From Saprospiraceae bacterium (GTDB lineage: Bacteria; Bacteroidota; Bacteroidia; Chitinophagales; Saprospiraceae), in assembly GCA_016713025.1 (NCBI GenBank), contig JADJPZ010000004.1, positions 2,914,001-2,978,000 on the forward strand: DNA of 64,000 nucleotides, in the 5' to 3' direction. The position numbers and the translations under genes were made by a program. The notes under the pieces are model-generated. The model had not been told where the DNA came from and did no database searches. It saw nothing but the letters and a program-made list of their open reading frames with translations. Positions 1 through 7,901 of the stretch are shown here, piece by piece (position 1 is the first letter of the stretch; every line of letters begins with the position of its first letter).

Positions 1-619
1 CAGGTCCTATTTTTTCAACATATGAGCCGAGCAATGTTTTCTCCTGAACTAAAGTACCTATTAATCCGGGTACAGGATTCGAATTTCCGCCTCCATTGTT
101 TCTGACGTCGATGATCAGCTTTGTGACTTTTGCAGCTTTGAATGCACGCAACACTTGTTCGAAAGCATTGAAATCATTAAATTTTGGCAAAAAAATGTAT
201 CCAATATTGCCATCCAATATCGCCCAATAGAGATTGCCTGACTGACCAAGCGAATCCTTTACATATCTTTTTTTAATAAGATTAGGGTCAAAATGTATGT
301 CATAGCCATTCTTGAAGTCGTATTGCGAGCCAACTTTTTTGGGTTTGACCAGAAGGCTGTGTGCATCTTTTAGTTCGACCACCGCTGCATCCATGATAGC
401 AAATAGTTCATCATCGGTGGTTTGTTCTTTAATTTGCGAGCTATATTTTTTATACCCTACATTCCAATCCACTTTTTTAGGCCCAAAATAGATATAGTTT
501 TTGTCAACAAAAGTCCAAAATTCATCAAAAAGCACTTTAGGTTCGTTAGTTGGTGACTGTGCAAATGATAGTAATGAAGATGATAGAATAAATAGAGTTG
601 CAATTATAAATGTTCTCAT
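1..619 (-). CDS. S41-family C-terminal processing peptidase, partial
   Basis: Reading down from an ATG at 619, the protein opens with a signal peptide (MRTFIIATLFILSSSLLSFA, then Q) and continues open to the window edge, so the C-terminal part is missing. Around residues 175-185 there is LIIDVRNNGGG, the hallmark of the tail-specific-protease (TSPc) fold of S41 peptidases, where the chain preceding the catalytic serine forms a beta strand and glycine turn. The N-terminal stretch (DELFAIMDAAVVELKDAHS) matches the helical cap typical of Bacteroidota secreted S41 proteins. The catalytic Ser/Lys lie beyond the window. It is probably an exported or periplasmic peptidase of unknown substrate. It is co-oriented with the barrel gene upstream (26 bp gap), but nothing links them functionally. 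Confidence 0.85.
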   Translation of the reverse strand, partial: MRTFIIATLFILSSSLLSFAQSPTNEPKVLFDEFWTFVDKNYIYFGPKKVDWNVGYKKYSSQIKEQTTDDELFAIMDAAVVELKDAHSLLVKPKKVGSQYDFKNGYDIHFDPNLIKKRYVKDSLGQSGNLYWAILDGNIGYIFLPKFNDFNAFEQVLRAFKAAKVTKLIIDVRNNGGGNSNPVPGLIGTLVQEKTLLGSYVEKIGP

Positions 620-644
620 GAGATTATACTTTTTATTTTAGTGA

Positions 645-1175
645 TTAATAGAGATAACTTGGATTTATGATAAAGTCATTGGATTGCAATTGGACAGATT
701 TGCCATTGGCATTAGCATACATCAGCTCTCCTTGATAACTTGCCCCAATTTTAAACCTATCGGATGCATAATAGTACAAACCCAACTCGATTCTTAGACC
801 TCGGTATCTTGAAAAGCTCACAAATTTACCACTTTTTAACATCGGAATCGCCATACCGGCTCTTGTGGGATCGAAAGTCCCTTCTTCCATATATCTACTC
901 GGATATGGATGGCCATAGATTGGTTGAATCAAGTAAGCCAGTATGGGTGTTTCTATTGATGTTTGAACCGCAATATCTTCATCTTTTATTGTATTCGTAT
1001 AACTTAGTTTCGGTCCTATAGATTGGACAATAGTATAACTTATAGCATTGTTGGTAAACATACTGCTATATACTGATTTTGGAAAATTAAGCGTGGTATT
1101 GTGGTTAGTGAAGCCGCCTATCCACAATTGATTACCTGCCTTTCTTTGATAAGAGTATCGGTGTGAAATAATCAT
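645..1175 (-). pseudogene. C-terminal part of an outer-membrane beta-barrel, frameshifted from 1181-2119
   Basis: The 176 aa have alternating aromatic/polar strands typical of a small outer-membrane barrel (for example LGLYYYASDRFKIGASYQGE) and end in an aromatic terminal residue (PSYLY). There is no signal peptide of its own, and it opens mid-barrel. The start ATG lies 8 nt after the last sense codon of the preceding frame, so adding one base (for example a third T in CATT at about 1183) joins the two frames into a continuous strand-turn pattern. I therefore read it as the distal half of one barrel rather than a gene. A real frameshift and a sequencing indel cannot be told apart here. Confidence 0.6.
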
Positions 1176-1180
1176 TGAAT

Positions 1181-2119
1181 TTAATGTGAAATAGGGATCT
1201 TTTTATGCCCTTTAACATATGTAAAATCCAAATGATGATGACTCCAGCTATTTTCTTTTCTTGATCCGAACACCATCCCATATTTTGGTGACCAATTGCT
1301 AAATGATTTTGCACTCAATCGTTGGTCATTGATTTTTGTTTTGGATATCCCGAGTCTTAGGCCAATTTCTTTACCATAAGGTATAAACGCAGCATCATTC
1401 TGCCCAAAACCTGAAGAAATCGGAAGCAAAGAGACAAATAAGAATACAATGATAGCAAAAAAGCTTCCTTCAGGTTTTTTAAGCTTGCCGATGATCTCTA
1501 TTTTTCGTAAGTTAAAAGCTATAAAAATCCCGCCGATAATACCGGGTACAAACCAATTAAACACACCCGATAAAAAGTTATTAACCACAACAAATGCTGT
1601 TACAGATGCTATATATCCGCCTGATATATTGCCTATGTGCATTGTTAGCCAGTTCTTTTTGACAAAATCAATGTTCCGTAGTTGATAAAAATTTCTAATG
1701 GCAAATATCAATCCCACAAGACCTAAAACTCCAGCTACCATGTGGAAGGAACCAGAAAATATAAGCGGAACTGTGACCATCAGAATGCAAGTCACCACCA
1801 TGATGATGTGAATGAGTCTGTCAGCTGAAAAAGAATGTGTAGTACTTTTATATTTTATCGCCCGTTTGCCGATGATGATAAAATAGCTGCTAAATACCCC
1901 AATTGAAAACAAAAATGGATTGTAATGATCAGGCATGTTTGCTACTATCAAAGACAATAAAATTGAACTGCCAAGTGTGTAATAAAATACTCGTCCACTA
2001 ATGATGTGTGATTTGCTGCCTTTTTGCGTAATTGCAGCTACAAAACCAGCTAAAAGTGATACACCACCTAGTGCTGCATGTGCAATGATCAAGATTCTGA
2101 AAAATTCTTCGTTGTTCAT
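1181..2119 (-). CDS. DUF2306-like membrane protein fused to the start of an outer-membrane barrel
   Basis: Residues 1-210 form six to seven hydrophobic helices with a pattern (HAALGGVSLLAGF, then SHIISGRVFY) that resembles DUF2306-type inner-membrane proteins. About residues 215-242 look like a second, internal signal peptide (KKPEGSFFAIIVFLFVSLLP then ending GFGQ). After it comes the beginning of a beta-barrel (IGLRLGISKTKI, HHHLDFTYVKG) that stops at 1181. No ATG, GTG or TTG is seen directly before the internal signal, so the barrel has no obvious start of its own. Either two genes fused by loss of a stop/start, or the barrel is translated from this message by another route. The barrel half continues in another frame at 645-1175. 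Confidence 0.6.
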   Translation of the reverse strand: MNNEEFFRILIIAHAALGGVSLLAGFVAAITQKGSKSHIISGRVFYYTLGSSILLSLIVANMPDHYNPFLFSIGVFSSYFIIIGKRAIKYKSTTHSFSADRLIHIIMVVTCILMVTVPLIFSGSFHMVAGVLGLVGLIFAIRNFYQLRNIDFVKKNWLTMHIGNISGGYIASVTAFVVVNNFLSGVFNWFVPGIIGGIFIAFNLRKIEIIGKLKKPEGSFFAIIVFLFVSLLPISSGFGQNDAAFIPYGKEIGLRLGISKTKINDQRLSAKSFSNWSPKYGMVFGSRKENSWSHHHLDFTYVKGHKKIPISH

Positions 2120-2436
2120 ACTAATTGTTTTTAGATAATTAAAATTTGATGTGTTATGACAGACTTTTGACTCTTCTCAACCTAATTCCTTTTCTTGTCT
2201 GAAAGTCAGGCAAGCATTAAAAAGAAAGACTTGAAGATGGCGCCATAACACAGCGCAAAGATGCAGGCCAAAATTTAAGTAAAAAAATGGAAGGGGTTTT
2301 TGGCAATGTTTTGTGGTGAATGGTAAGCATTGCTATTCACGTCAATCCTTGCAGTTTGCCACAAGTATATTGATATTCAATTATTTATACATCCCACAAG
2401 TAGTTGAATAAAAATTAAAAGAAAGTATGTAAAAAC
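2120..2436. other. intergenic, no gene seen
   Basis: AT-rich spacer between two minus-strand genes. GTGTTATG (about 2152) and CATAACAC (about 2246) form an 8 bp inverted pair roughly 90 bp apart, which could mark another small palindromic element, but I found no second copy in the window. No promoter or terminator could be assigned with confidence. Confidence 0.3.
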
Positions 2437-3267
2437 TCAAATCAGCATCTTCACTTTCTCCACCATGGACCTTGAGACCGGAATTTTGGTATCAATATCT
2501 GTCAGGCTAATTTTGGTATTGGTGATATTTCCTTCTATTTCTGCAATTTTGGCAGGATTGATGATAAAAGATCGATGACATCTTAAAAAAGAAGACCCAA
2601 TCTGTTGTTCAACTTCACTCATGGTATTTCTCATCATTCTTTTTATGATTTTACCATTTTCATTAAGGAATAGAATGACATAATTGTCTTCTGATTTTAC
2701 CAAAAAAAGATTTTCGGGAGCCACTTTTATGATTTCGTTTTTTCCTGCGCCAAAAATGGTTAAATGTTGGTATTCCATTTTGGGTTCCAAGTTTTGTATT
2801 GGTCTGTCGTCAGAAGTTACAAATTTAACTTCCTTATATTTTTGATAAATAAATAATAAATAAACAGCAACAGGCACCAATGAAATCAAGGATGCGATCC
2901 TAAAAAAATTTAAAAACTGCAACCAATTCAGAGCACCTGCAAACATGGCTGCCCAATAAAAGTAACAGGACACCTGGCATATCAAAATGATGAAAAATAG
3001 AAAAATAACTTCATCCACGACTGACCATCTACTCAATCTTAATTCACTAGTAATCAAATTAACAAAAAAATAGACCATCAATCCTGACAAAAAAGTAATA
3101 CAACCATAACCAATCAGTATCCAAAATTTGTAAGGATGATCAAAATCTGATGTGCCAAATGGCTGGAAAACGACCAATACAAACACAATAGTCAAACTAA
3201 TTGCAGATATAACATTCAAAAATGAGAGAAACGAAGGCTTTGGAAATGGTGTTTGTCGCAGACTCAT
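2437..3267 (-). CDS. Membrane-anchored LytTR-family DNA-binding regulator
   Basis: The N-terminal half has four hydrophobic segments (for example SFLNVISAISLTIVFVLVVF, SLISLVPVAVYLLFIY). The C-terminal about 100 residues form a LytTR domain: the strand with NLFLVKSEDNYVILFL, then MMRNTMSEVEQQ, and the typical FLRCHRSFIINPAKI motif, which in LytTR proteins contacts DNA. There is no receiver domain, so it is a membrane-bound one-component type, or partners a kinase not seen here. I chose the ATG at 3267 (MSLRQTPFPKPSF); the frame stays open to an ATG at 3348, but those extra residues look non-native. Element A lies just upstream (3382-3558) and may have replaced or disturbed its promoter. Confidence 0.85.
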   Translation of the reverse strand: MSLRQTPFPKPSFLSFLNVISAISLTIVFVLVVFQPFGTSDFDHPYKFWILIGYGCITFLSGLMVYFFVNLITSELRLSRWSVVDEVIFLFFIILICQVSCYFYWAAMFAGALNWLQFLNFFRIASLISLVPVAVYLLFIYQKYKEVKFVTSDDRPIQNLEPKMEYQHLTIFGAGKNEIIKVAPENLFLVKSEDNYVILFLNENGKIIKRMMRNTMSEVEQQIGSSFLRCHRSFIINPAKIAEIEGNITNTKISLTDIDTKIPVSRSMVEKVKMLI

Positions 3268-3381
3268 GTTTATCATTGAAGCTCCAAAAGTAGTGAAAAG
3301 TATCTGTAGCGACGTGAATTTTTTTGAATTTACAAGCAAGAGCCACATTGGTCAATGTTGCTGATTTAGCATTTACTTATT

Positions 3382-3558
3382 ACCTAAATATCTAAATATC
3401 TAAAATGAGTTCCGTAATGAAGATCAAAAGTACAATAAAATAAGCATTTTTGACGACAAATCATAGCATCGCTATGGTGCGAAGTCAAAAATGAACGTAG
3501 TGCCTTATTTTGCAGTAATTTTGGTCTGGAATAGGAAATTCATTTTAGATTTTTAGGT
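3382..3558 (+). repeat. Element A copy 1 (small inverted-repeat element, 177 bp)
   Basis: The ends are imperfect inverted repeats: ACCTAAATATCTAAA at the left, and at the right the complement of ACCTAAAAATCTAAAATGA. The first about 90 bp and last about 45 bp match copies at 34080-34319 and 40602-40905 nearly base for base, while the middle is shorter and different. There is no open frame, so it would need a transposase in trans. The left end carries an extra ATATCTA repeat. It interrupts a Crp/Fnr-like gene on its right side. No clear target duplication is visible for this copy. Confidence 0.8.
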
Positions 3559-3790
3559 AGTATAAAATACTAGCCAAATTATTTTCCTTCCAAAGAAATA
3601 TACCTGCATTACCTTCTTTTATGTAATAGAAATAACGTTCGGTTGAATTTTGAGATTTAATAATTTCATCTTTCTTATGTCACACAACTTCGCATTTGTC
3701 GACAAAATCCTCCCAAGCATCTTTGGGTGCATCAAAAAATACATCAAAGGAAGATTTTAAAAGTGGTACAAATTGACGAGTTTCATTCAT
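3559..3790 (-). pseudogene. Crp/Fnr-family cyclic-nucleotide-binding regulator, N-terminal remnant
   Basis: From the ATG at 3790 the frame reads MNETRQFVPLLKSSF and on to DKCEVV, then a TGA at 3680-3682. The same frame then continues with HKKDEIIKSQNSTERYFYYI and KEGNAGIFLWKENN. This is the start of the beta-barrel cNMP-binding domain of Bacteroidota Crp-like regulators, in which CEVV is usually followed by hydrophobic/charged residues and a KKDEII strand. About 75 residues survive; then the sequence runs into the terminal repeat of element A and the rest, including the helix-turn-helix, is gone. It has therefore lost function through both a nonsense codon and a truncating insertion. Confidence 0.75.
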
Positions 3791-3919
3791 TGTCTGTTTA
3801 TTAACTATAAAACTATTCGAGGTTTCTATCTTACAAGCATTGGTGGTAACGCCAAGCACTGGCGACAGACGCAGCGATAGCAAGTCTGTCCGTCCAGTGC
3901 ATTGTTCTCACCAGTATTT

Positions 3920-4249
3920 TTATTTAACATATGTTTCATCGATTGTTTTCTTTATTTTTCCTATTGTTTCAATTTCTAGGCTTCCTATGATTTTAACAAT
4001 TCTCAGCTTATCAATCGTTCTTATTTGATCGACTGCTGCCATTCCCTTTACATTATGATTTGATATGCTAATCCTTGTGGGATATTTCTTAGGCGTTGAC
4101 GTGATTGGAATAATTACAATTGTGTTTAGATAGTGATTCATTTCATCGGGTGATATTACCACACATGGTCTTGTTTTACTTATTTCGCATCCCAGAGTTG
4201 GCTCTAAATTAACAAGGACAATTTCATATTGATTAATTTTCATTCCCAT
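3920..4249 (-). CDS. mazF: MazF/PemK-type toxin (endoribonuclease)
   Basis: 109 aa with the MazF/PemK signature order: an N-terminal strand (YEIVLVNLEPT), the conserved K-TRPCVVISPDEMN segment, IIPITST in the middle, and a late MAAVDQIRTIDKLRI segment containing the conserved Asp-Gln-Ile that precedes the RNA-binding face. The length is normal for the family, which cuts single-stranded mRNA at short motifs. The start ATG (4249) lies inside the end of the antitoxin gene, an overlap of 10 bp, so the two are translationally coupled. A second ATG two codons later is equally possible. No inactivating change is visible. Confidence 0.92.
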   Translation of the reverse strand: MGMKINQYEIVLVNLEPTLGCEISKTRPCVVISPDEMNHYLNTIVIIPITSTPKKYPTRISISNHNVKGMAAVDQIRTIDKLRIVKIIGSLEIETIGKIKKTIDETYVK

Positions 4250-4479
4250 TTTGATTCTTCTTCAAAGATATCTTGAATCAATAACTCATCATGTCCATTT
4301 TTTCGCATTTCTTTGAAAGATTTTGCCCAATCGCTTCGTGGTTTTGTAATTGGTTCTATTATGATGAAGTTTTCTTCCATCCTCATATTTACAGTATCCC
4401 CGATTTCATACTTTTCTAGAATAGTTTTACTTAACCGTAGTCCCTTTGAATTACCTATTTGAATTATTTTGGTTAGCAT
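4240..4479 (-). CDS. mazE: MazE-type antitoxin, AbrB/SpoVT fold
   Basis: 79 aa. Residues 1-45 are an AbrB/MazE swapped-hairpin DNA-binding domain (IIQIGNSKGLRLSKTILEKY, then a second strand ending IIIEPI). The acidic C-terminus (ELLIQDIFEEESKWE) is the disordered tail that in this family threads into the toxin and blocks its RNA site. It precedes and overlaps mazF by 10 bp, the usual antitoxin-first order, and is preceded by a promoter with a palindrome suited to autorepression. Confidence 0.92.
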   Translation of the reverse strand: MLTKIIQIGNSKGLRLSKTILEKYEIGDTVNMRMEENFIIIEPITKPRSDWAKSFKEMRKNGHDELLIQDIFEEESKWE

Positions 4480-4495
4480 ATTAAATTTTTTTTTG

Positions 4496-4526
4496 CAAAG
4501 TTATTACATTGTAATCACATATCCAA
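4496..4526 (-). promoter_or_regulatory. mazEF promoter with probable MazE operator
   Basis: On the minus strand TAACTTTG (4503-4496) fits the Bacteroidota -7 box TAnnTTTG, and TTG (4526-4524) lies 20 nt further upstream, a normal -33 spacing. Between and touching the -7 box sits a perfect palindrome, ATTACATTGTAAT (4503-4515). A symmetric site at this place is what an AbrB-fold antitoxin dimer would need for autorepression. The boxes are seen directly; the operator role is inferred. Confidence 0.6.
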
Positions 4527-5064
4527 ATTTATTTTAATGGTGAGAAAGAGATGATTGACACCAAATGGCGTATATCCCTGATACAAATGTAATCTCTTTT
4601 TTCAAATACCCAAGTCATAGATAGGACTTTTTGCTTCAGATTACATTTATCCTGTAATCCCGCTAAAGACGGGACAAGTTATGGGTATATATGGCTGAGG
4701 TTTCAGGAGAGCTATAACCTAGTGTTCTGACTAGATAATAAGCCACAAAGCCCAATTCTGATAACAACTATTACGATGGCGCGACTAAGGATATGTGGCC
4801 ATCAATCACTTTTGGATATGTACTTTAACCGAACCCATCAGGTTACGAACTGTGAATGATTGGTAGTTTTTTTATAAAAACTACTGATCAGACTAAATGT
4901 CACATCAAAATGAGAGTACCACAATATCAATTGCGGCTAGAGAAGAATTTGTGTTTGTACGTACTGTGGTGTGAGACCTGCCTGCCGGCAAGGCAGGGGA
5001 GCTCCCTATCAGCTTAGGTTTGTTCTCTTCTATTGTTCGTTGAAAAAGTCTTCATCTATTTGTT
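4527..5064. other. intergenic with a possible decayed group II intron end
   Basis: No gene is seen. Near 4955-5015 the sequence GTACGTACTGTGGTGTGAG, then a GC hairpin around CTGCCTGCCGGCAAGGCAG, then GGAGCTCCCTATC, resembles the domain V/VI end of bacterial group II introns. A GCGCGACTAAGGATATG string near 4777 is loosely like an intron 5' end. I could not fold a proper domain V, so this is only a suggestion. The string TCTGACTAGATAA (about 4726) recurs at about 44918. Confidence 0.25.
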
Positions 5065-5913
5065 TTATTTCATAAGTATTGTCTTTACTTGAATTCCAAC
5101 ATTAAATTCATGCATTAATGTCACTAATTTTTGTCCGTCAATACAAATTATTTTGTGATGAGCAGAACGTGCTTTTTCAAGGGCTTTTTCATCAAATTCT
5201 GAAGTAGTCACGAATACACCTTTATTTGTGTCACCGCTCATTGCTCCAATGAAATTTCTAATATCCTTTTCTCTTACTTTTCCTTCATTAAATCTTTTAG
5301 CTTGAATATAAATTTTGTCAAGTCCGAGTTTGTCTTCATTTATTATTCCATCAATTCCACCGTCATTTGATTTTGGTGTTTCTATAAACTCTCCATAACC
5401 CATTTTTTTTAGCAAACGAAGCACAACTTTTTCAAAGAAATAAGGGTCAATGTTTTTCAGTTTTTGCAATAACTCAATTTTGATTTCACTTTCGATTCTG
5501 TTAAATCCTTCGTCTATCAGGTCTTGTGGAGATGAAATATTTATGTTTTGTTCGTTTTCGTTTGAGTTGGAATTTTTTTCTTGTTTGTAAAAGTCAAATA
5601 ATGAACTTTCATTTTCAAGATCCCTAACAGTTAAGTTCGATGAATGATTTTTACCTTTATCTGTAATTTGGACTTGACCACGTTCCGGAAAAGAAATGTA
5701 GCCACCTTTTTTAAGGTAAGATTTTCCCCAAGCAATTCTGTTGTCGATAAGTAAGTCACCTGATTTTGTCTCTAACTTCAATTGTACTTCGCTTAGCCCT
5801 AAGTAAAATCTTGCTTTTACTTCTTCAATTAATTCCCTTGATTTTAGAATCCTACCATCTTTTAAAACTTCAAGAATTGGAATGAACGTTTCGTTAAATT
5901 TTGGTATATCCAT
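5065..5913 (-). CDS. mrr: Mrr-type restriction endonuclease (probably methyl-directed, type IV-like)
   Basis: 282 aa. Residues 1-95 match the Mrr N-terminal winged-helix domain (IPILEVLKDG, then a GYISFPERGQVQITDKGK wing). A polar linker (about 105-130, rich in N/S/E) leads to the Mrr catalytic domain (about 140-280). Its PD-(D/E)XK-type core is visible: GGIDG with Asp188, then IYIQAKRF with Gln204-Ala205-Lys206, preceded by the helix with ALL-type residues MGYGEF. No methyltransferase gene lies beside it, as expected for an enzyme that cuts modified foreign DNA. It sits next to MazEF and element remnants, giving a small defence-like island. Catalytic residues appear intact. Confidence 0.88.
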   Translation of the reverse strand: MDIPKFNETFIPILEVLKDGRILKSRELIEEVKARFYLGLSEVQLKLETKSGDLLIDNRIAWGKSYLKKGGYISFPERGQVQITDKGKNHSSNLTVRDLENESSLFDFYKQEKNSNSNENEQNINISSPQDLIDEGFNRIESEIKIELLQKLKNIDPYFFEKVVLRLLKKMGYGEFIETPKSNDGGIDGIINEDKLGLDKIYIQAKRFNEGKVREKDIRNFIGAMSGDTNKGVFVTTSEFDEKALEKARSAHHKIICIDGQKLVTLMHEFNVGIQVKTILMK

Positions 5914-6032
5914 TATACAATTTGGCTATCATTTTTATAATGTCCTACAACTTTATATCACACGCACAAAACTAATCAGAACTTTCGGGTTTTTCAAAAT
6001 GCATGTATACGATTTTGAAACGGTTATATTCT

Positions 6033-7004
6033 TTACAGTTTGAAAGTATCACCCATTTTTGCTATATTAAAACCTTTTAAAAGCAGATCTTTTGTTTGGG
6101 CACTTTCAGGATCCAGCAATGGGTTTGTATGATTGAAATGCAAAAAATGAATCTTTGACTTTTCTCTTTCCGGAAGGTTCTTAAATAGTTCCAAACTCTC
6201 CACGACAAATGGATGGGGTATCTCCGCGATATTTCTATTATTGACTTCCGTGCTGTCATAGAATGTAGCATCAAGAAATGCTATGTCCACTTTTTTGATT
6301 TCTTCAACAATATTTTTTCCCCACAGATGCCATTTGTCAATATCGGGTATGAACAAGGCCTTTTTGTTTTTTCCTGATATGAGCAGTCCGATGGTTTCAG
6401 AATACTCGGCCCTGTGTGGTACCAGAAATGGTGTCAATGTCAGACCTGAAGATATCGGTATGGCAGTCTCATGACCTATGATTTTTAAATCAATGTTTTT
6501 GAGCTTTACTAATTGATTCCAGGGTCCATTGTTTGTTATGAACTGATACATGCCGGGCATGACAGAGACAGGAACATTTTTTGTGTTCATGGCTTCTCTG
6601 CCGAGGTACATCAATCCGGTATAGTGACCTATGTGCGCATGTGTGATGATGATGTGTTCAGGAATGTCATTTTTTGTTTCGGGTGCGAGCTTTGAAAGTA
6701 TTTTTATCTGATGTGATATGTCAGGTGTGGCATCTATCAGAGTCCTGCTATTGGATATGGGGTCATAGATGCCCAGCGACACCACCTTTCGGCTTGGGTC
6801 AGGATGGTCCCACAGGTGATTACAGCATTTTTTTCTGCACCCTATATGTGGTGATCCTGCATCCTGCAAAGTGCCTAAAACTATCAGTGTAGCCGCAGAA
6901 TCTCTTGTTCCGCCCGTGGATTGTGCCACCATTGTTCCTGTTATAATCAGTAGCAGGCAACAATAGCTCATCGTGCGGATCAATGGTTTACTTTTCAGGT
7001 GCAT
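6033..7004 (-). CDS. PqqB-like metallo-beta-lactamase-fold hydrolase, exported
   Basis: After an N-terminal signal sequence (MSYCCLLLIITGTMVAQ) the protein reads LGTLQDAGSPHIGC with a CxxxCC cluster, as in PqqB-related MBL proteins, and then the metal motif HAHIGHYTGL (H-x-H-x-G-H; the usual Asp is replaced by Gly). Later histidines (VPHRAEY, HFNHTNP) complete a likely site. I chose ATG 7004 (MHLKSKPL); ATGs at 7028 and 6971 are also in frame. The 7004 start overlaps the end of the decayed isomerase gene by 17 bp, suggesting coupling in one transcript. No other PQQ genes are present, so PQQ synthesis is not implied; a role in the neighbouring oxidoreductase cluster is inferred. Confidence 0.75.
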   Translation of the reverse strand: MHLKSKPLIRTMSYCCLLLIITGTMVAQSTGGTRDSAATLIVLGTLQDAGSPHIGCRKKCCNHLWDHPDPSRKVVSLGIYDPISNSRTLIDATPDISHQIKILSKLAPETKNDIPEHIIITHAHIGHYTGLMYLGREAMNTKNVPVSVMPGMYQFITNNGPWNQLVKLKNIDLKIIGHETAIPISSGLTLTPFLVPHRAEYSETIGLLISGKNKKALFIPDIDKWHLWGKNIVEEIKKVDIAFLDATFYDSTEVNNRNIAEIPHPFVVESLELFKNLPEREKSKIHFLHFNHTNPLLDPESAQTKDLLLKGFNIAKMGDTFKL

Positions 7005-7814
7005 ACAATTGTTCAAAACACTTTTCAATCAGTTTTTTTGTGGCAGCTATACCTTCATCTTCACTGAGTGTATTTCCTTCATACTCTACACCTACAAAAC
7101 CATTGTATCCGGCATTTTTTACGATTTCCATCATACGCAGGTAGTCTCTTTACCTGGTTTGACACAAAAGTTTCCGAAATCAGGTAGAGTACCTACATTC
7201 GGCTTATCAATCCTGGACATAACGGAAGCCAGCCATGTGCCATCTGATGAATAACCACCATGATTTTCCACGATGACATTGATATTTTTAGTTACAGCAT
7301 AGTCAGCGAGGGCTGATAAACCTTTGACTGCGGCGTCAGCTACCTGCTCTCTGCTGCCTTCGCCATGTGCATTGACTCTGATGGAGTGGCATCCCAGATA
7401 TGCAGCCGCATCTACCCATTTGTGGTGATTTTGGACAGCAGCTTCTCTTTTAGTGTCGTCGAGATCCGCAAGATATCCTTCACCATCTATCATGATGAGC
7501 AGTTGCTTCACACCAGCTTTTTTGGCATTTTCTGTCATTTTTTGAAGATATGCAGTATCGGTCGCTTTGTCCTTAAAAAAGACATTGACATATTCGATTC
7601 CTTCAAAACCCATTGAGCCTGCTTTGGCAGCAAAATCCAGATTGTCCATTTTATTGCCTTGCAGAGCTTTGTGAAAAGACCATTGGGCAAGAGAGATTTT
7701 CATTTTAGTGGTATCGGCTGTATTATCTGACATATCTGAGTTTTTTTGTTCTCCCATATTTTTACATGATATCATCGATAATATTATTACAAAGAGTGGT
7801 ACAAATTTTATCAT
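6988..7814 (-). pseudogene. Sugar phosphate isomerase/epimerase-like TIM-barrel lipoprotein, internal deletion
   Basis: The protein begins with a lipoprotein signal (MIKFVPLFVIILSMISCKN) and follows the xylose-isomerase-like TIM barrel: LAQWSFHKAL, GFEGIEYVNVFF, VIVENHGGYSSDG and TLPDFGNFC. After PGKE the frame hits a TGA at about 7131. The proper C-terminal end (DYLRMMEIVKNAGYNGF then VGVEYEG and SEDEGI) is present in another frame and ends at 6988. Relatives have about 40-50 residues between these two points, which are absent here, so an internal deletion not divisible by three has removed a barrel strand and probably metal ligands. The intact family isomerises or epimerises sugars, including keto-sugars. 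Confidence 0.75.
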
Positions 7815-7901
7815 TTTGATTATTTTTTAGGTTTATGATATATATAAATTTTAAAATGTGATTAGTTATTGTAAAAAAGCTATGGTTCAGGGCTCTCAAT
7901 A

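Noticed and set aside
3835..3915. GC-richer string with GCCAAGCACTGGCGACAGAC and CGTCCAGTGC, a possible further repeat
   Set aside because: Short inverted pairing only, with no second copy found in the window.
6033..7004. PQQ biosynthesis
   Set aside because: The PqqB-like protein is exported and no pqqA, C, D or E gene is nearby; the fold match alone does not imply PQQ synthesis.
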